A stretch of DNA of 64,000 bases from Pseudodesulfovibrio sp. (GCA_016744135.1 JADGEX010000002.1:558001-622000); one strand, 5' to 3'. Shown: positions 47,990 through 57,971, numbered from the stretch's first letter. Notes: generated by a model from the sequence alone, not told the origin. Made by a program: numbers and translations.

Positions 47990-49447
47990 ATGTCTGATCT
48001 CTATACAAAGACACTCTCCGAAGTGGCTGAACAGCTGCAATCCGGGGAATTGAAGGCTGTTGAGGCCGTCAGGAATTGCCTTGATCGCATTGAGGCTACC
48101 GAACCCAAGGTCAAGGCCCTTATAACCGTTACCGGTGACGAGGCATTGCAATTGGCTGAAGCCATGGACAGTGAAGGTCCGGACGCGAGTAAGCCGTTGT
48201 GGGGCGTTCCCATCGTGCTTAAGGATCTCCTTGCCACCAAAGGAATTCGGACCACCTGCGCTTCTAAAATACTCGATAATTTTGTACCGTTTTATGACGC
48301 TACTGCTGTCGCCAAGTTACGCGAGGCCGGAGCTATTATTATTGGTAAGGCCAACATGGATGAATTCGCTATGGGGTCTTCCACCGAAAATTCCGCATTT
48401 TTTCAGACCGGCAACCCGTGGGATACTGATCGTGTTCCCGGCGGATCGTCTGGTGGTTCCGGTGCGACCGTTGCCGCTGGCCAGTGTTATGCCGCGCTCG
48501 GTACGGATACCGGTGGCTCCATCCGTTTGCCTGCCTCTTTTTGTGGCATTGTTGGACTCAAGCCGACCTATGGCCGCATTTCCCGGTTCGGTCTGATCGC
48601 GTACGGTTCTTCGCTTGACCAGATTGGTCCCATGACCCGTAGTGTCGAAGACGCTGCCCGCATGTTGCAGGTTATGGCCGGACATGATCCCAAAGATTCC
48701 ACTTCCGTGGACGTGGATGTTCCTGATTATCTGGCTGCATTGGGGCGTGAGAATCTTGACGGCGTGACTATCGGTTTGCCCGAGGAGTACTGGGGCGAAG
48801 GATTGGACGCTGAAGTTGAAGAAGCGTGCAAGGCTGCTGTCGCCAAGATGGAAGCACTGGGTGCCAAAACTGTGCCCGTGAAGTTGTCGCTGACAGATTA
48901 CGCCATTGCTACCTATTACATCATTGCCATGGCAGAGGCTTCAAGCAATCTGTCGCGTTTTGATGGCGTGCGGTTTGGGCACCGTAACAAGAATGCTTCG
49001 GAACTTATCGATATGTATACCTCCAGCCGGACTGAAGGGTTTGGTGACGAGGTTCAGCGTCGTATAATTATGGGAACATACGTGCTTTCCAGTGGGTATT
49101 ATGACGCATATTACAACAAGGCAGCCAAGGTTCGTCGCCTCTTGCGTGAGGATTTCGACAAGGCGTTTGAGCAATGCGATCTTATTGCCGGTCCGGTGTG
49201 CCCGACGACGGCTTTCAAAGCTGGCGAAAAGGCCGACCCGTTGCAGATGTATTTGATGGATATTTTCACTATTTCCGCTAATCTGGCAGGTCTGCCCGGT
49301 ATGAGTCTGCCTGTTGGACTCGGCAAGGACTCCGGCATGCCGGTGGGACTTCAGTTTATGGGGCCGGCATTTTGTGAAGCGGACATGCTATCCGTCACAG
49401 AATGCCTCGAACGGAACATTGACCCCATGCCCATGGCTGAGTTGTAA
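47990..49447 (+). CDS. gatA: Asp/Glu-tRNA amidotransferase subunit A
   Basis: The protein has 485 residues and belongs to the amidase signature family. It releases ammonia from glutamine for transamidation of Glu-tRNA(Gln) or Asp-tRNA(Asn). The Ser-cisSer-Lys triad lies in [21 protein letters not shown] and [17 protein letters not shown] chose ATG 47990 because it gives the usual N-terminus [16 protein letters not shown]; a codon at 47969 is also in frame. Followed by a terminator. Confidence 0.97.
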   Translation: MSDLYTKTLSEVAEQLQSGELKAVEAVRNCLDRIEATEPKVKALITVTGDEALQLAEAMDSEGPDASKPLWGVPIVLKDLLATKGIRTTCASKILDNFVPFYDATAVAKLREAGAIIIGKANMDEFAMGSSTENSAFFQTGNPWDTDRVPGGSSGGSGATVAAGQCYAALGTDTGGSIRLPASFCGIVGLKPTYGRISRFGLIAYGSSLDQIGPMTRSVEDAARMLQVMAGHDPKDSTSVDVDVPDYLAALGRENLDGVTIGLPEEYWGEGLDAEVEEACKAAVAKMEALGAKTVPVKLSLTDYAIATYYIIAMAEASSNLSRFDGVRFGHRNKNASELIDMYTSSRTEGFGDEVQRRIIMGTYVLSSGYYDAYYNKAAKVRRLLREDFDKAFEQCDLIAGPVCPTTAFKAGEKADPLQMYLMDIFTISANLAGLPGMSLPVGLGKDSGMPVGLQFMGPAFCEADMLSVTECLERNIDPMPMAEL

Positions 49448-49471
49448 GAATATATATTACTGTTGAAATAA

Positions 49472-49505
49472 CCGGTTGTGAACGTTGCTTTACAACCGGC
49501 TTTTT
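49472..49505 (+). terminator. Terminator after gatA
   Basis: CCGGTTGT (49472-49479) pairs with ACAACCGG (49492-49499), with a 12-nt loop, followed closely by TTTTT. Confidence 0.85.
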
Positions 49506-49607
49506 CATTTGAATTACCTGTGATAAAAATACCCTGAAGGTTCATTTTATTTTTTAATGTGTCTTTCTTTAAAATTAAAGGAAAAGCGTGAGAGTGGAGA
49601 TATCTTT

Positions 49608-50648
49608 ATGACAATAGCCGTTGCCGTCTCAGGAGGCATGGACAGTCTGCTTGCCATGGTTCTGCTCAAGGAACAGGGGCATGATCTTATGGCTGTACAC
49701 GGCCATTTCTTGCCGCCAACCTCTGCTTGGGAAAAGGTGGAGAAGGGCTTGACCGCTGTGTGTGAAAGTCTTGATATCCCTTTTCATGCCCTTGATTTGC
49801 ATGAAGAATTCGAGAGGCGGGTGGTAGCACCCTTTGAAGCAGACTATCGGGCTGGCTTGACGCCTAATCCGTGCGCACTGTGTAATTCGCGTATGAAGTT
49901 CGGGGTACTTTTCAATGCCGTCCGTTCTTTGGGTGCGGACAGACTCGCAACTGGACATTATGTGCAGCTGGAAAAACGGGGCGATTTGGGGCGTATGCTT
50001 GTGCGCGGTGCGGACCTGACCAAGGACCAGAGTTATTTTCTTTCGCTTGTTCCGATTGAGTTGTTGCGCCTTTCTCTGTTTCCATTGGCGGAAACCTTGA
50101 AGAAGGATGTTCTCGCCATTCTCGCAAATCAAGGCCTGAAACCGCCTATTCCAGGTGAAAGTCAGGAAATCTGTTTTGTGCCCAATGATGATTATCAAGC
50201 CTTTCTTTCAGACCGTGGTGCCATGCCCGGTTCTGGTTCTGCAGAACTTCTGGATGGCACTGTGGTCGGTGAGCATAAGGGATTGTGGCGACACACACAG
50301 GGCCAACGGCGTGGCCTGGGTATTCCGTGGCAGGAAGCTTTGTATGTGCTGGGCAAGAATGTGGCTCGTAATGTGCTCGTTGTTGGTCCCAAGTCGGAAT
50401 TGATGTCCAACGGTGGTGTGGCTGGTCAGGTGAATCTTATGACCCCTGTTGAGACGTGGCCTGAAATTGTTATAGTCCAGACGCGATATCGCCAGCAGGC
50501 CATGCCGTGTCGTGTGACTTTGGTGGACGGCAAATTGCATTTTGTGTTTTTGGAGCCATACACACGGCCTACACCGGGGCAAGTGGCGGCTGTTTACGAT
50601 GCAAACGGCGTTGTGCTCGGCGGTGGTGTCATAGAAAAGTCGCTTTGA
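49608..50648 (+). CDS. mnmA: tRNA-specific 2-thiouridylase MnmA
   Basis: The protein has 346 residues. It thiolates U34 of Lys, Glu and Gln tRNAs. The PP-loop is SGGMDS near the N-terminus. The two catalytic cysteines are in NPCALCNSRMKFG and ESQEICFVPNDDY. LATGHYVQL and KDQSYFLSLV are typical. I chose ATG 49608 because the family N-terminus (MTIAVAVSGGMDS) begins there. Its TGA stop forms half of a TGATCA palindrome that also supplies the stop of the convergent lipoprotein gene. Confidence 0.94.
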   Translation: MTIAVAVSGGMDSLLAMVLLKEQGHDLMAVHGHFLPPTSAWEKVEKGLTAVCESLDIPFHALDLHEEFERRVVAPFEADYRAGLTPNPCALCNSRMKFGVLFNAVRSLGADRLATGHYVQLEKRGDLGRMLVRGADLTKDQSYFLSLVPIELLRLSLFPLAETLKKDVLAILANQGLKPPIPGESQEICFVPNDDYQAFLSDRGAMPGSGSAELLDGTVVGEHKGLWRHTQGQRRGLGIPWQEALYVLGKNVARNVLVVGPKSELMSNGGVAGQVNLMTPVETWPEIVIVQTRYRQQAMPCRVTLVDGKLHFVFLEPYTRPTPGQVAAVYDANGVVLGGGVIEKSL

Positions 50649-51206
50649 TCACCAACGCGACGGGCGTAAATCCATGCGTTCTCGCATCTCCCTTTGGTAT
50701 CCGTCGCTTCGATTTTTGTTCATGACTTCGTGGATTTTTTGGGCTGTGAGTTCCGGTTTTTCTTCCAGATATGCCGCAGACCGTTGTACTTCACTTGTCA
50801 TTCGGTAGTTGTCCGGGTCGCGGTAGGATTTGAGCAGGGTGAACCCTTCTTCCCGTTTTCCCTGATAAATGCGTGTCAGGCCGAGATAATATGTCGCGTC
50901 CGGGTGGTTTGGATATGTTTGCAAGTTGGCTTCAAAGGTTTGGCTCGCTGCGTCATAGTCGCCGTTATTCATGGCGATGACTGCTTTTTTATTGCTGGCA
51001 TAAATGTCGCTTGGGCCGTTGGGCAGAAAGTCTTTGTATGAGGTGAAAGAAACTCCCGCACCGGTTTGTGCTCCCACGCCGACTCCGGTTCTTCCGCCGC
51101 CAGCACCAACACCAATGCGAGAGGTGCCGGTATGCATCCCCACGCCAACGCTGGTATTACAAGAACAAAGCAGGGCAAGCAGTGCGATATAGAATAGATA
51201 ACGCAT
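50649..51206 (-). CDS. TPR lipoprotein with Gly/Val-rich tract
   Basis: The protein has 185 residues. A lipobox LCSC (Cys16) is followed by a low-complexity stretch of alternating Gly, Val and Thr (about 20-52; GVGMHTGTSRIGVG, RTGVGVGAQTGAGV), then TPR repeats (about 68-125) and a charged C-terminal tail. It is likely an envelope scaffold. It is transcribed with the next TPR lipoprotein upstream, only 10 bp away. The glycine-rich tract may be a flexible tether between the lipid anchor and the TPR domain. Function unknown. Confidence 0.75.
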   Translation of the reverse strand: MRYLFYIALLALLCSCNTSVGVGMHTGTSRIGVGAGGGRTGVGVGAQTGAGVSFTSYKDFLPNGPSDIYASNKKAVIAMNNGDYDAASQTFEANLQTYPNHPDATYYLGLTRIYQGKREEGFTLLKSYRDPDNYRMTSEVQRSAAYLEEKPELTAQKIHEVMNKNRSDGYQREMRERMDLRPSRW

Positions 51207-51216
51207 GGTTTTCTCC

Positions 51217-51708
51217 CTATTTGAAGTCAGCCTGTTTATCCATGGCCATGCCTTCAGTCCAGGCCTGAGCCATTTTGTCGATCAGATATTCGGTTGTGGC
51301 ATCGGTGTTTCCTGAGAGTTGATGAGCCATACTTGTGACAGAACGGGTCACTTCGGGCTTGCCTGGATAGCGGAAGTTGGTCAGTATGCCGAACCCGGCC
51401 GTACGGTCGCCCTGTGCAAGGGTGGTCAGTCCCAGATAGAAGACGGCATGAGGGTATCCCGGTTCAACCTGAGTGGCTGCCGTGAAGTTCATCTGGGCCT
51501 TGTCGTAATCGGCCAGATTGTAGTACGCACGACCAAGGTTGGTAAGCAGGATGACGGAATCGGGGTTTTGTTTCAGGGCATCTTTATAATAGGTTGCCGC
51601 ATCCTGATAATTCTTGACCGTCATGGACATGTTACCGGCGTGTTTTGGTGAAGGAGCACAGGCCATGATCGTGAAGGCTATTGTCATGAGAAGGAAGAGT
51701 CTGTTCAT
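51217..51708 (-). CDS. TPR lipoprotein
   Basis: The protein has 163 residues. A lipobox IMAC (Cys17) is followed by at least two TPR repeats (YQDAATYYKDALKQNPDSV, LADYDKAQMNFTAATQVEPGYP). It is the promoter-proximal gene of a two-gene minus-strand unit and is divergent from mtaB. The two products share the arrangement of lipid anchor plus TPR and may be distant duplicates. Envelope scaffold or assembly role is inference. Confidence 0.78.
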   Translation of the reverse strand: MNRLFLLMTIAFTIMACAPSPKHAGNMSMTVKNYQDAATYYKDALKQNPDSVILLTNLGRAYYNLADYDKAQMNFTAATQVEPGYPHAVFYLGLTTLAQGDRTAGFGILTNFRYPGKPEVTRSVTSMAHQLSGNTDATTEYLIDKMAQAWTEGMAMDKQADFK

Positions 51709-51764
51709 CGGTTAATCCCGGCAAAAAAGTTTATGTATTATTCAAACGAGTGCCAGAGCATATC

Positions 51765-53057
51765 ATGATTACCTTTTATACCGCTACCCTGGGTTGCAAG
51801 ATCAACCAATATGAAACTCGGTCCATCGGCGAAGCATGGGCCGGAGGAGATGCCCGTGAAGTGGACACCCCGCAGGAGGCCAATCTTATTTTGGTCAATT
51901 CCTGCGCCGTGACCGCTAATGCCGTGGCAGACCTGCGTCAGTCAGTCCGCCGTTTTCATCGTGACAACCCTAATGCTGAGATTATTATTACTGGCTGTGC
52001 GGCCCAGATTATACCTGAAGAATTGGGTAAACTGCCCGGCGTGGTCCGCGTGGTGTCTCAGGAAGATAAGCCGCAACTGCTCAACGGACCGGAAGGTACG
52101 GGCGAGCTGAATTCGGACAAGCCCGGGTTCGCGCCGTTTTCCATCAAAGGATATGGCCGTGCTCGTGCTGTCGTTAAAGTTCAGGATGGCTGTTCACATA
52201 ACTGCACCTATTGTATCATCCCGACCACGCGTGGCAAATCCATAAGCCGTCCGGTGCATGAAATTGTGGATGAAGTCTCCCGTCTGCTTGTCGTTGGATT
52301 CCGTGAATTTATTTTGAGCGGTATTAACCTTCGTCATTTTGGGCGTGGGTTGGATGAGGAAATTGATTTTTGGGATTTGATATCCCGTCTTGAAGCCGAG
52401 TTCGGTCTGGATTGGGCTGGACGGGCGCGGTTCCGCATTTCATCTGTGGAGCCGGGGCAACTCACGGATAAGGCTCTTGCCGTTTTGAACCGATCCTCCA
52501 TGGTTTGTCCGCAATTGCATCTTTCTTTGCAAAGCGGAGATTCTGACGTGCTTCGTGCCATGGGGCGCGGACATTATGACCCATTTTCCGCAGTGACATT
52601 CTTGGAACGACTGAGTGAGCATTGGCCTGTCATAGGACTTGGCGCGGATTTTATTACCGGATTTCCTGGTGAAACTGACGCGCAATTTGAGAATACCATG
52701 GAACTGTGCCGTGCTTTGCCAATGACTTACGGGCACATTTTCCCGTATTCCGAGAGGCCGGGAACACGGGCTGCCGACATGCTTGATTCTGTGGATGTCC
52801 CTATACGCAAGGCACGTGCTGCGCGATTGCGGGAACTGGTGAATGGTAAGAAAAAGGCCTTTTTGAGCACCTTGCTTGATCAACCGCATCTTGATGTGCT
52901 CGTTCAGGATGACAAGGGGCGCGGAGTCAGTGAGTATTATGCGGCTTGTCGTTTGACAACTTTGCCAACAGGTGTCAAACCGCGTTCTCTGGTTCGGACG
53001 CGACCTGTGAAGCTGGAGAAAAGTGTGATTCTGGTTGAACCGTTGGAGAACGTATGA
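51765..53057 (+). CDS. mtaB: tRNA t6A37 methylthiotransferase MtaB
   Basis: The protein has 430 residues and belongs to the radical SAM methylthiotransferases. It adds a methylthio group to t6A37 of tRNA. An N-terminal UPF0004 domain begins YTATLGCKINQYETRSI with further cysteines in NSCAVTANA and TGCAAQI for the second cluster. The radical SAM motif is CSHNCTYC. GCKINQYE distinguishes MtaB from MiaB. I chose ATG 51765; a GTG at 51750 would add five residues. It overlaps the next gene by 4 bp. Confidence 0.93.
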   Translation: MITFYTATLGCKINQYETRSIGEAWAGGDAREVDTPQEANLILVNSCAVTANAVADLRQSVRRFHRDNPNAEIIITGCAAQIIPEELGKLPGVVRVVSQEDKPQLLNGPEGTGELNSDKPGFAPFSIKGYGRARAVVKVQDGCSHNCTYCIIPTTRGKSISRPVHEIVDEVSRLLVVGFREFILSGINLRHFGRGLDEEIDFWDLISRLEAEFGLDWAGRARFRISSVEPGQLTDKALAVLNRSSMVCPQLHLSLQSGDSDVLRAMGRGHYDPFSAVTFLERLSEHWPVIGLGADFITGFPGETDAQFENTMELCRALPMTYGHIFPYSERPGTRAADMLDSVDVPIRKARAARLRELVNGKKKAFLSTLLDQPHLDVLVQDDKGRGVSEYYAACRLTTLPTGVKPRSLVRTRPVKLEKSVILVEPLENV

Positions 53058-53590
53058 GCACGCCGAAAATTCCTGAACCGGGACTGTTGATCATATCCAT
53101 ATTGAGCGCGAACTGGGATGCGTTCTGGCCGGATCTGCTCAAGGCGCTGGAAGAACGTTTCGGCCCTGCGGATGACATCTGTGAGCCGTTCGCGTTTGAT
53201 CAGACCGGGTACTACGATGCTGAATTGGGTACCCCCATCACTCGCCGTATTGTCTCCTTTGAGAAGTTGCATCCGCTCGATGATTTGGCGGATATCAAAC
53301 TGTTCACAAATGTATTGGAAAAGCGGTATGCTGATGGTGATAATCGGGTGTTTAATCTTGATCCCGGTTTCATCACATTGCAGAGTCTTGTTTTGGCAAC
53401 GGGTAAGAAATTTTCGCACCGTATTTACCTCAAAGAGGGAATATGGGCAGACTTGACTCTGATCTGGCAGAAAAAACAATGGGTTGTCTTCCCATGGACA
53501 TTTCCTGATTATGCCGGAGAGGATATGAAATCTCGGCTGACAAAGTTGCGTCAGTCGTATAAAAACACGCTGAGCAAGCCGCAAACGTAA
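53054..53590 (+). CDS. DUF4416 family protein
   Basis: The protein has 178 residues. The family signature segments are FAFDQTGYYDAELGTPITRRIVSFEKL and LDPGFITLQSLVLATGKKFSHRIYL. The function is unknown; DUF4416 is frequent in anaerobic Desulfobacterota and related groups. The ATG overlaps the mtaB stop (ATGA), so translation is coupled, which hints at a role in tRNA or translation. It lies 44 bp upstream of yicC. Confidence 0.85.
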   Translation: MSTPKIPEPGLLIISILSANWDAFWPDLLKALEERFGPADDICEPFAFDQTGYYDAELGTPITRRIVSFEKLHPLDDLADIKLFTNVLEKRYADGDNRVFNLDPGFITLQSLVLATGKKFSHRIYLKEGIWADLTLIWQKKQWVVFPWTFPDYAGEDMKSRLTKLRQSYKNTLSKPQT

Positions 53591-53634
53591 AAGTGTCGAC
53601 AACACGCGGCTTCCAACCATAAAGGAAGTAAATT

Positions 53635-54516
53635 ATGCCAGTAAGTATGACCGGTTTTGGTCGGTTTGAAACTAACGAAGATGCCTGGACTCATGTCTGG
53701 GAAATCAAGAGTGTGAACGGTCGGTATCTGGACGTCAAATGGCGCATGCCTGGTTACCTTCGTTCCCTCGAGAACGGCTGGGAAAAGATCGTTCGTACCT
53801 ACGCTTCACGCGGAAGGGTGGACGTGTCCTTGAATCTTGAAGTATTGGATTCCGGCATTCTCGGTATGACTTTCAACGAGACCATGGCTCAGGCCATGTT
53901 TGAACAGATGGAAAAGCTCGCCCAGTCTCGTGGTGAAAAATTTGAGCCGGATTATAATCGAGTGCTGTCCATGTCCTCTTTGTGGCGTGACAACGGTTCC
54001 GAGCCTGATCCCGGTTTGTCCGAGAGTCTGACCAACGGCCTTGAAGCCGCACTGAAGGATTGGGTTGATTCCCGTTCCGTGGAAGGTGAGGCCATGGGTG
54101 ATGATCTCACGACTCGTCTGGACACTTTGCGCGACCTCGCTCAGAAAGTGGCGATTCGTATTCCTGACATCCTTGAAGCCAAAAAATCTACACTCAGGCA
54201 GCGCATTATCGACATGCTCGATTCGGCCAATGCGGAGTTCTCCGAAGATCGGATGCTTCAGGAAGTGGCATACCTTACTGATAAGTTGGATGTTTCCGAA
54301 GAGTTGACCCGACTGGATGCTCATCTGGACCGTTTGAGCGAAGTCATGGCCGCCAAGGGTAATGTGGGTAAGAAGCTCGACTTTTTGGTGCAGGAAACTT
54401 TTCGCGAGATTAACACTTGCGGCAACAAGGCTCAGGATACTGAGGTCAGCCGATTGGTCGTTGATTTCAAGGCTGAGTTGGAACGGTGTCGCGAACAGGT
54501 CCAGAATATCGAATAG
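53635..54516 (+). CDS. YicC family endoribonuclease-type protein
   Basis: The protein has 293 residues, full length for YicC/YloC. The N-terminal signature is SMTGFGRFE with the conserved EIKSVNGRYLDVKWRMP, and the C-terminus has GNVGKKLDFLVQETFREINTCGNKAQD, both diagnostic. E. coli YicC acts on small RNA turnover. AAGGAAG precedes the ATG. In many bacteria yicC, remA and gmk are adjacent, and that order is kept here. Confidence 0.92.
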   Translation: MPVSMTGFGRFETNEDAWTHVWEIKSVNGRYLDVKWRMPGYLRSLENGWEKIVRTYASRGRVDVSLNLEVLDSGILGMTFNETMAQAMFEQMEKLAQSRGEKFEPDYNRVLSMSSLWRDNGSEPDPGLSESLTNGLEAALKDWVDSRSVEGEAMGDDLTTRLDTLRDLAQKVAIRIPDILEAKKSTLRQRIIDMLDSANAEFSEDRMLQEVAYLTDKLDVSEELTRLDAHLDRLSEVMAAKGNVGKKLDFLVQETFREINTCGNKAQDTEVSRLVVDFKAELERCREQVQNIE

Positions 54517-54543
54517 ATACTTTCTTAAAAGCGGAAGGAAGCT

Positions 54544-54798
54544 ATGCAGAAACAGGGCTTACTCAACGTCGGTTTCGGTAATTTCGTGGTTCTTGATAGG
54601 GTCATTTCTATCGTCAATCCCTCCAGTGCCCCCATGCGGCGTTTGAGGGAAGATGCACGTGCTGATGGACGGCTTATTGATGCTACGCAAGGACGTAAAA
54701 CCAGGGCTATTATTGTGACTGATTCCAATCACGTGGTCCTGTCAGCCATTCAGGCGGAAACCATTGGTCAGCGGTTCAGTGCTGATGAAGGGGAATAG
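54544..54798 (+). CDS. DUF370/RemA-like protein
   Basis: The protein has 84 residues. It begins [16 protein letters not shown] and has [28 protein letters not shown], the DUF370 signature. The Bacillus relative RemA is a DNA-binding activator of matrix genes. Here its location between yicC and gmk matches the conserved position. GGAAGGAAGC is upstream. What it regulates in this organism is unknown. Confidence 0.88.
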   Translation: MQKQGLLNVGFGNFVVLDRVISIVNPSSAPMRRLREDARADGRLIDATQGRKTRAIIVTDSNHVVLSAIQAETIGQRFSADEGE

Positions 54799-54803
54799 AA
54801 TAG

Positions 54804-55445
54804 GTGAAGCAAGAAGATCATAAATTCAGGCTGGGACAAGTCCTTGTGGTTTGTGCGCCCAGCGGCACCGGCAAGTCCACGCTGATATCCATGCTTCGGG
54901 AAGAATTTCCTGATTTCGGGTTTTCTGTGTCTTATACCACCCGTGCTCCGCGTGGTGAGGAACAGAACGGGCGTGAATACAATTTCATTTCTCGTGAAGT
55001 CTTTGTAGCCATGCGTAGTCGGGGAGACTTTTGCGAATGGGCTGAAGTCCACGGTAATTTTTATGGCACGGCCACCAAGCCAGTGGAAAAGATGCTCGAT
55101 TCCGGGCGGGATGTGCTGTTTGATATTGACGTACAGGGCGCCAAGCAGCTCAAAAAGACGTTCTACAAGGGAACGTTTGTCTTTCTGTTGCCCCCGTCTC
55201 GCGAAGAGCTTGTACGCAGGCTTGAAGGTCGTGGCACAGATTCCGCCGATTCCATCGAACGTCGATTGAATAATGCTATTGGTGAGCTTTCTCAGGCCAA
55301 GTGGTTTGATTACTGGGTCGTCAATGACTTTTTGGACGAGGCGTATCAGGAGTTGAAGGCTGTATATCTAGCGGGTAAGTGCAAGCCTCCGTTGCGTCCT
55401 GGTATTCTGGGTAATATTCAAAAGACGTGGGAAGACGATGGCTGA
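54804..55445 (+). CDS. gmk: Guanylate kinase
   Basis: The protein has 213 residues. It phosphorylates GMP to GDP, linking to guaBA. The P-loop is APSGTGKST. The GMP-binding loops [21 protein letters not shown] and [16 protein letters not shown] are canonical. It starts with GTG at 54804, 6 bp after remA. It overlaps pyrF by 8 bp. Confidence 0.96.
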   Translation: MKQEDHKFRLGQVLVVCAPSGTGKSTLISMLREEFPDFGFSVSYTTRAPRGEEQNGREYNFISREVFVAMRSRGDFCEWAEVHGNFYGTATKPVEKMLDSGRDVLFDIDVQGAKQLKKTFYKGTFVFLLPPSREELVRRLEGRGTDSADSIERRLNNAIGELSQAKWFDYWVVNDFLDEAYQELKAVYLAGKCKPPLRPGILGNIQKTWEDDG

Positions 55446-56142
55446 TCTGGTTGTTGCTCTTGATTACAAGGATGCTGAATCCGCTTTTGCCATGGCACGG
55501 TCTCTCAAGGGGGCTGCGCCGTGGATGAAAGTCGGTTTGGAATTGTTCGTAGCCGAAGGGCCGAAGGTCGTTTCCGGTCTCAAGGAGATGGGCTTTAAGG
55601 TCTTTTTGGACCTGAAATTTTTTGATATTCCCAATACTGTGCAGGGTGCGGTCCGTTCGGCGGTTCGTTCCGGGGCAGACATGGTTAACATTCACGCCCT
55701 TGGCGGTGAGCGTATGGCCAAAGCCGCTATGGATGGATGTGCTGAAGGCGTTGATCCTGGACAGAAACCACCTATGGTGCTTGCTGTGACCATGCTGACC
55801 AGCATGGGGGCGGGTGATCTGCCTCTTGACATCGCGCCCGATCCCTCGGAGATGGCCCTTGACCTGGCTGTGAAAGCCGAGCAATATGGCTTAAATGGAG
55901 TGGTTTGCTCCGGCCTTGAGGCCGAGCGTATCAAGGTCGCATGCGGGAATGATTTTATTTGTCTGACGCCGGGCATTCGGCCAGCTTCGGCGGATGCCGG
56001 TGACCAGCGACGGGTTGTGACTCCCGCGCAGGCCGTTCAGAATGGTTCTGATTACCTTGTGGTGGGGCGGCCCATCACACAGGCAACCGATCCACGGGAA
56101 GCCGCTTTGGCTATTGTCGAGGAGATGGAACAGGTCAAGTAG
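55438..56142 (+). CDS. pyrF: Orotidine 5-phosphate decarboxylase
   Basis: The protein has 234 residues, a TIM barrel. It makes UMP from OMP. The catalytic Asp-Lys-Asp array is in [12 protein letters not shown]; the phosphate-binding end reads LTPGIRP and [11 protein letters not shown]. It overlaps gmk by 8 bp, so purine and pyrimidine nucleotide genes are coupled. It is followed by a TPR gene 9 bp away. Confidence 0.96.
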   Translation: MADLVVALDYKDAESAFAMARSLKGAAPWMKVGLELFVAEGPKVVSGLKEMGFKVFLDLKFFDIPNTVQGAVRSAVRSGADMVNIHALGGERMAKAAMDGCAEGVDPGQKPPMVLAVTMLTSMGAGDLPLDIAPDPSEMALDLAVKAEQYGLNGVVCSGLEAERIKVACGNDFICLTPGIRPASADAGDQRRVVTPAQAVQNGSDYLVVGRPITQATDPREAALAIVEEMEQVK

Positions 56143-56151
56143 GAGCGTTTG

Positions 56152-57051
56152 ATGTCCGATCAGGAATCAAAAGTAAGGACCGAGCAGGAGATCGTTCGTG
56201 ATGGTGCGGAAAAGATAAAAGGTATCTTTTCCACTCAGACCGTGGCGAAGGTTGGCACTGGGACTACGCAACGAAAGACCATTCAGAAAACTTACTGGGA
56301 TGTCGAAGAGCTAGATGAAACCACGATTTCAGTTCAGCCTTTAAATAGGAATTATGTTCCTTCCGGCCCCAAGCGACAGATAGAGCGCGACGATTTTCTT
56401 ACAAAATTTAATCCTGAACCCGAATTTTATGTGAGTACGGTATACCCTGCCATCAAGGAGATGGACGGGGCCATTGTACGTGGCGAGAAGCATCGGGAAC
56501 GGGGAGCGGCCTACAGCGCAGAGTTTGAATATCAGCAGGCCATGTCCATTGATGAAGAAAATGTTCGTGCCAATTTTGGTTTGGGATTGACGTATCTTGA
56601 TCGTGGGGACCAGGTGAAGGCCAACGATATTTTTGAACGATTAGTCGGGCTTGAAGCTGCGTTTGAAGCCGAACATAAGCATTTGTTCAACGATTTTGGC
56701 ATCAATATGCGTAAGAACAAAATGTATGATCAGGCCTTGCAATATTATCTGCGGGCTGAAGAACTGGTGAAGAACGACGAGCATCTTTTTCATAATATTG
56801 CCCGGTGTTATTTTGAAAAGGGCAATGTGGAAGAATGCAAGAATTACCTCATTAAGAGTTTGGCAGTTAATCCGGACCTTGAAGCAAGCAAACAATTTTG
56901 GACCTATCTCCAAACACAAGGATACGTTAAAGACGGCGAAGGCCCGGGCGTATCTATCGAAGTGCAGCCTCGTGATTCTTCCCAGAGTGGGGAAAATGCG
57001 GGGAAATTGAATGGGGCGGGCGGTGCTCCTCTTTCCATGAAATTGGATTAA
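56152..57051 (+). CDS. Cytoplasmic TPR protein
   Basis: The protein has 299 residues with no signal peptide. The start at ATG 56152 is preceded by AGGAG. The N-terminal ~100 residues are polar and of unknown fold; then TPR repeats run from about 110 to 245 (RGAAYSAEFEYQQAMSIDEENVRANF, DQALQYYLRAEELVKNDEHLFHNIARCYFEKGNV). The C-terminus is low-complexity. In Desulfovibrio genomes this type adjoins pyrF and an HDOD gene, and some relatives carry a response-regulator receiver domain, which is absent here. It may be a scaffold for signalling with the HDOD protein next to it. Confidence 0.75.
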   Translation: MSDQESKVRTEQEIVRDGAEKIKGIFSTQTVAKVGTGTTQRKTIQKTYWDVEELDETTISVQPLNRNYVPSGPKRQIERDDFLTKFNPEPEFYVSTVYPAIKEMDGAIVRGEKHRERGAAYSAEFEYQQAMSIDEENVRANFGLGLTYLDRGDQVKANDIFERLVGLEAAFEAEHKHLFNDFGINMRKNKMYDQALQYYLRAEELVKNDEHLFHNIARCYFEKGNVEECKNYLIKSLAVNPDLEASKQFWTYLQTQGYVKDGEGPGVSIEVQPRDSSQSGENAGKLNGAGGAPLSMKLD

Positions 57052-57093
57052 CGGGGTCAGAATTCGCTGTATGGCGGATGAGCAGGAGTTTCC

Positions 57094-57954
57094 ATGAATC
57101 AAGATAGAGTTCAGGATTTCCTTCGAGAGCTTCCGGGAATGCGTGAGGATTTACCGTTTTCTCCAGAGGTTTTGCAGAAACTTTTTTTTCAGACAGGGAA
57201 TAGGTCAGTGGCTTCCCTTGAGGATGTGGGCGAGACCTTGAGCGTCGATCAGGGATTAACCACGCGTATTTTGAGTCTCGCCAATTCCGCCTATTACGGT
57301 TTGCAAGCCGAGGTTCAGTCTGTCACCCGTGCAGCCGCTGTTCTTGGCATGGCTGAAATCCGTAACATAGTTATCGCGCTGGGTGTTTCTGGCCTGACCA
57401 AGGCGTATTCAATTCCAGAAGATTTTGACCTTGGAGAGTACTGGGCGCATCAGTTCCTTGTCGGTATGGTCTCCAAAGAATTGTCCCGTATGACTGACGT
57501 GGGAAAGCCCGACAATATGTTCACCGTTGGTTTGCTGCATGATATTGGCAAACTTATTACGGCTTTGAAACGTCCTGATGATTGGCAGGCTATTCGTGAA
57601 CTGGCTGAAGACGATGAGTTGACCGACTCGGCGGCTGAAGAGGAATACTGGGGATTGGATCACGCCGTTGTCGGCGCGTTGGTGCTCAAATCCTGGGATT
57701 TACCTGCGGATCTGGTAGAACCGGTCAACTGGCATCATTCCCCGGCGCTGGCCCCGGACCATTCCCTTGAAGCGAATATTATCTGTCTGGCAGATGCCGT
57801 GGTCCGTACCGTTGAAGACTCCGAAAGCTTTTATGCCGAGAAGGTCGAACAGCTTTGTTCGGACGTGGAAGTTGATATGGATGACATAATGGAGACTGCC
57901 GAAGAAATGTTTGAATCTGGCGATATCGAACAATTTGTGAAAACACTTTCCTAA
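57094..57954 (+). CDS. HDOD domain signalling protein
   Basis: The protein has 286 residues. The HDOD domain covers about 10-205: FSPEVLQKLFFQTGNRSVASLEDVGETLSVDQGLTTRILSLANSAYYG, AAAVLGMAEIRNIVIALGV and GLLHDIGKLI. These domains have lost the HD phosphohydrolase active site in most members; here HDIGK retains an HD pair, so weak catalysis cannot be excluded. It probably relays a signal by protein contact. It is 42 bp after the TPR gene and 17 bp before recJ. Confidence 0.88.
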   Translation: MNQDRVQDFLRELPGMREDLPFSPEVLQKLFFQTGNRSVASLEDVGETLSVDQGLTTRILSLANSAYYGLQAEVQSVTRAAAVLGMAEIRNIVIALGVSGLTKAYSIPEDFDLGEYWAHQFLVGMVSKELSRMTDVGKPDNMFTVGLLHDIGKLITALKRPDDWQAIRELAEDDELTDSAAEEEYWGLDHAVVGALVLKSWDLPADLVEPVNWHHSPALAPDHSLEANIICLADAVVRTVEDSESFYAEKVEQLCSDVEVDMDDIMETAEEMFESGDIEQFVKTLS

Positions 57955-57971
57955 CCTATCTGGAATATACA

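Noticed and set aside
56152..57954. The TPR and HDOD genes as a novel toxin-antitoxin or defence pair.
   Set aside because: They lie in a housekeeping run with matching codon use, and neither has toxin, nuclease or NTPase features.
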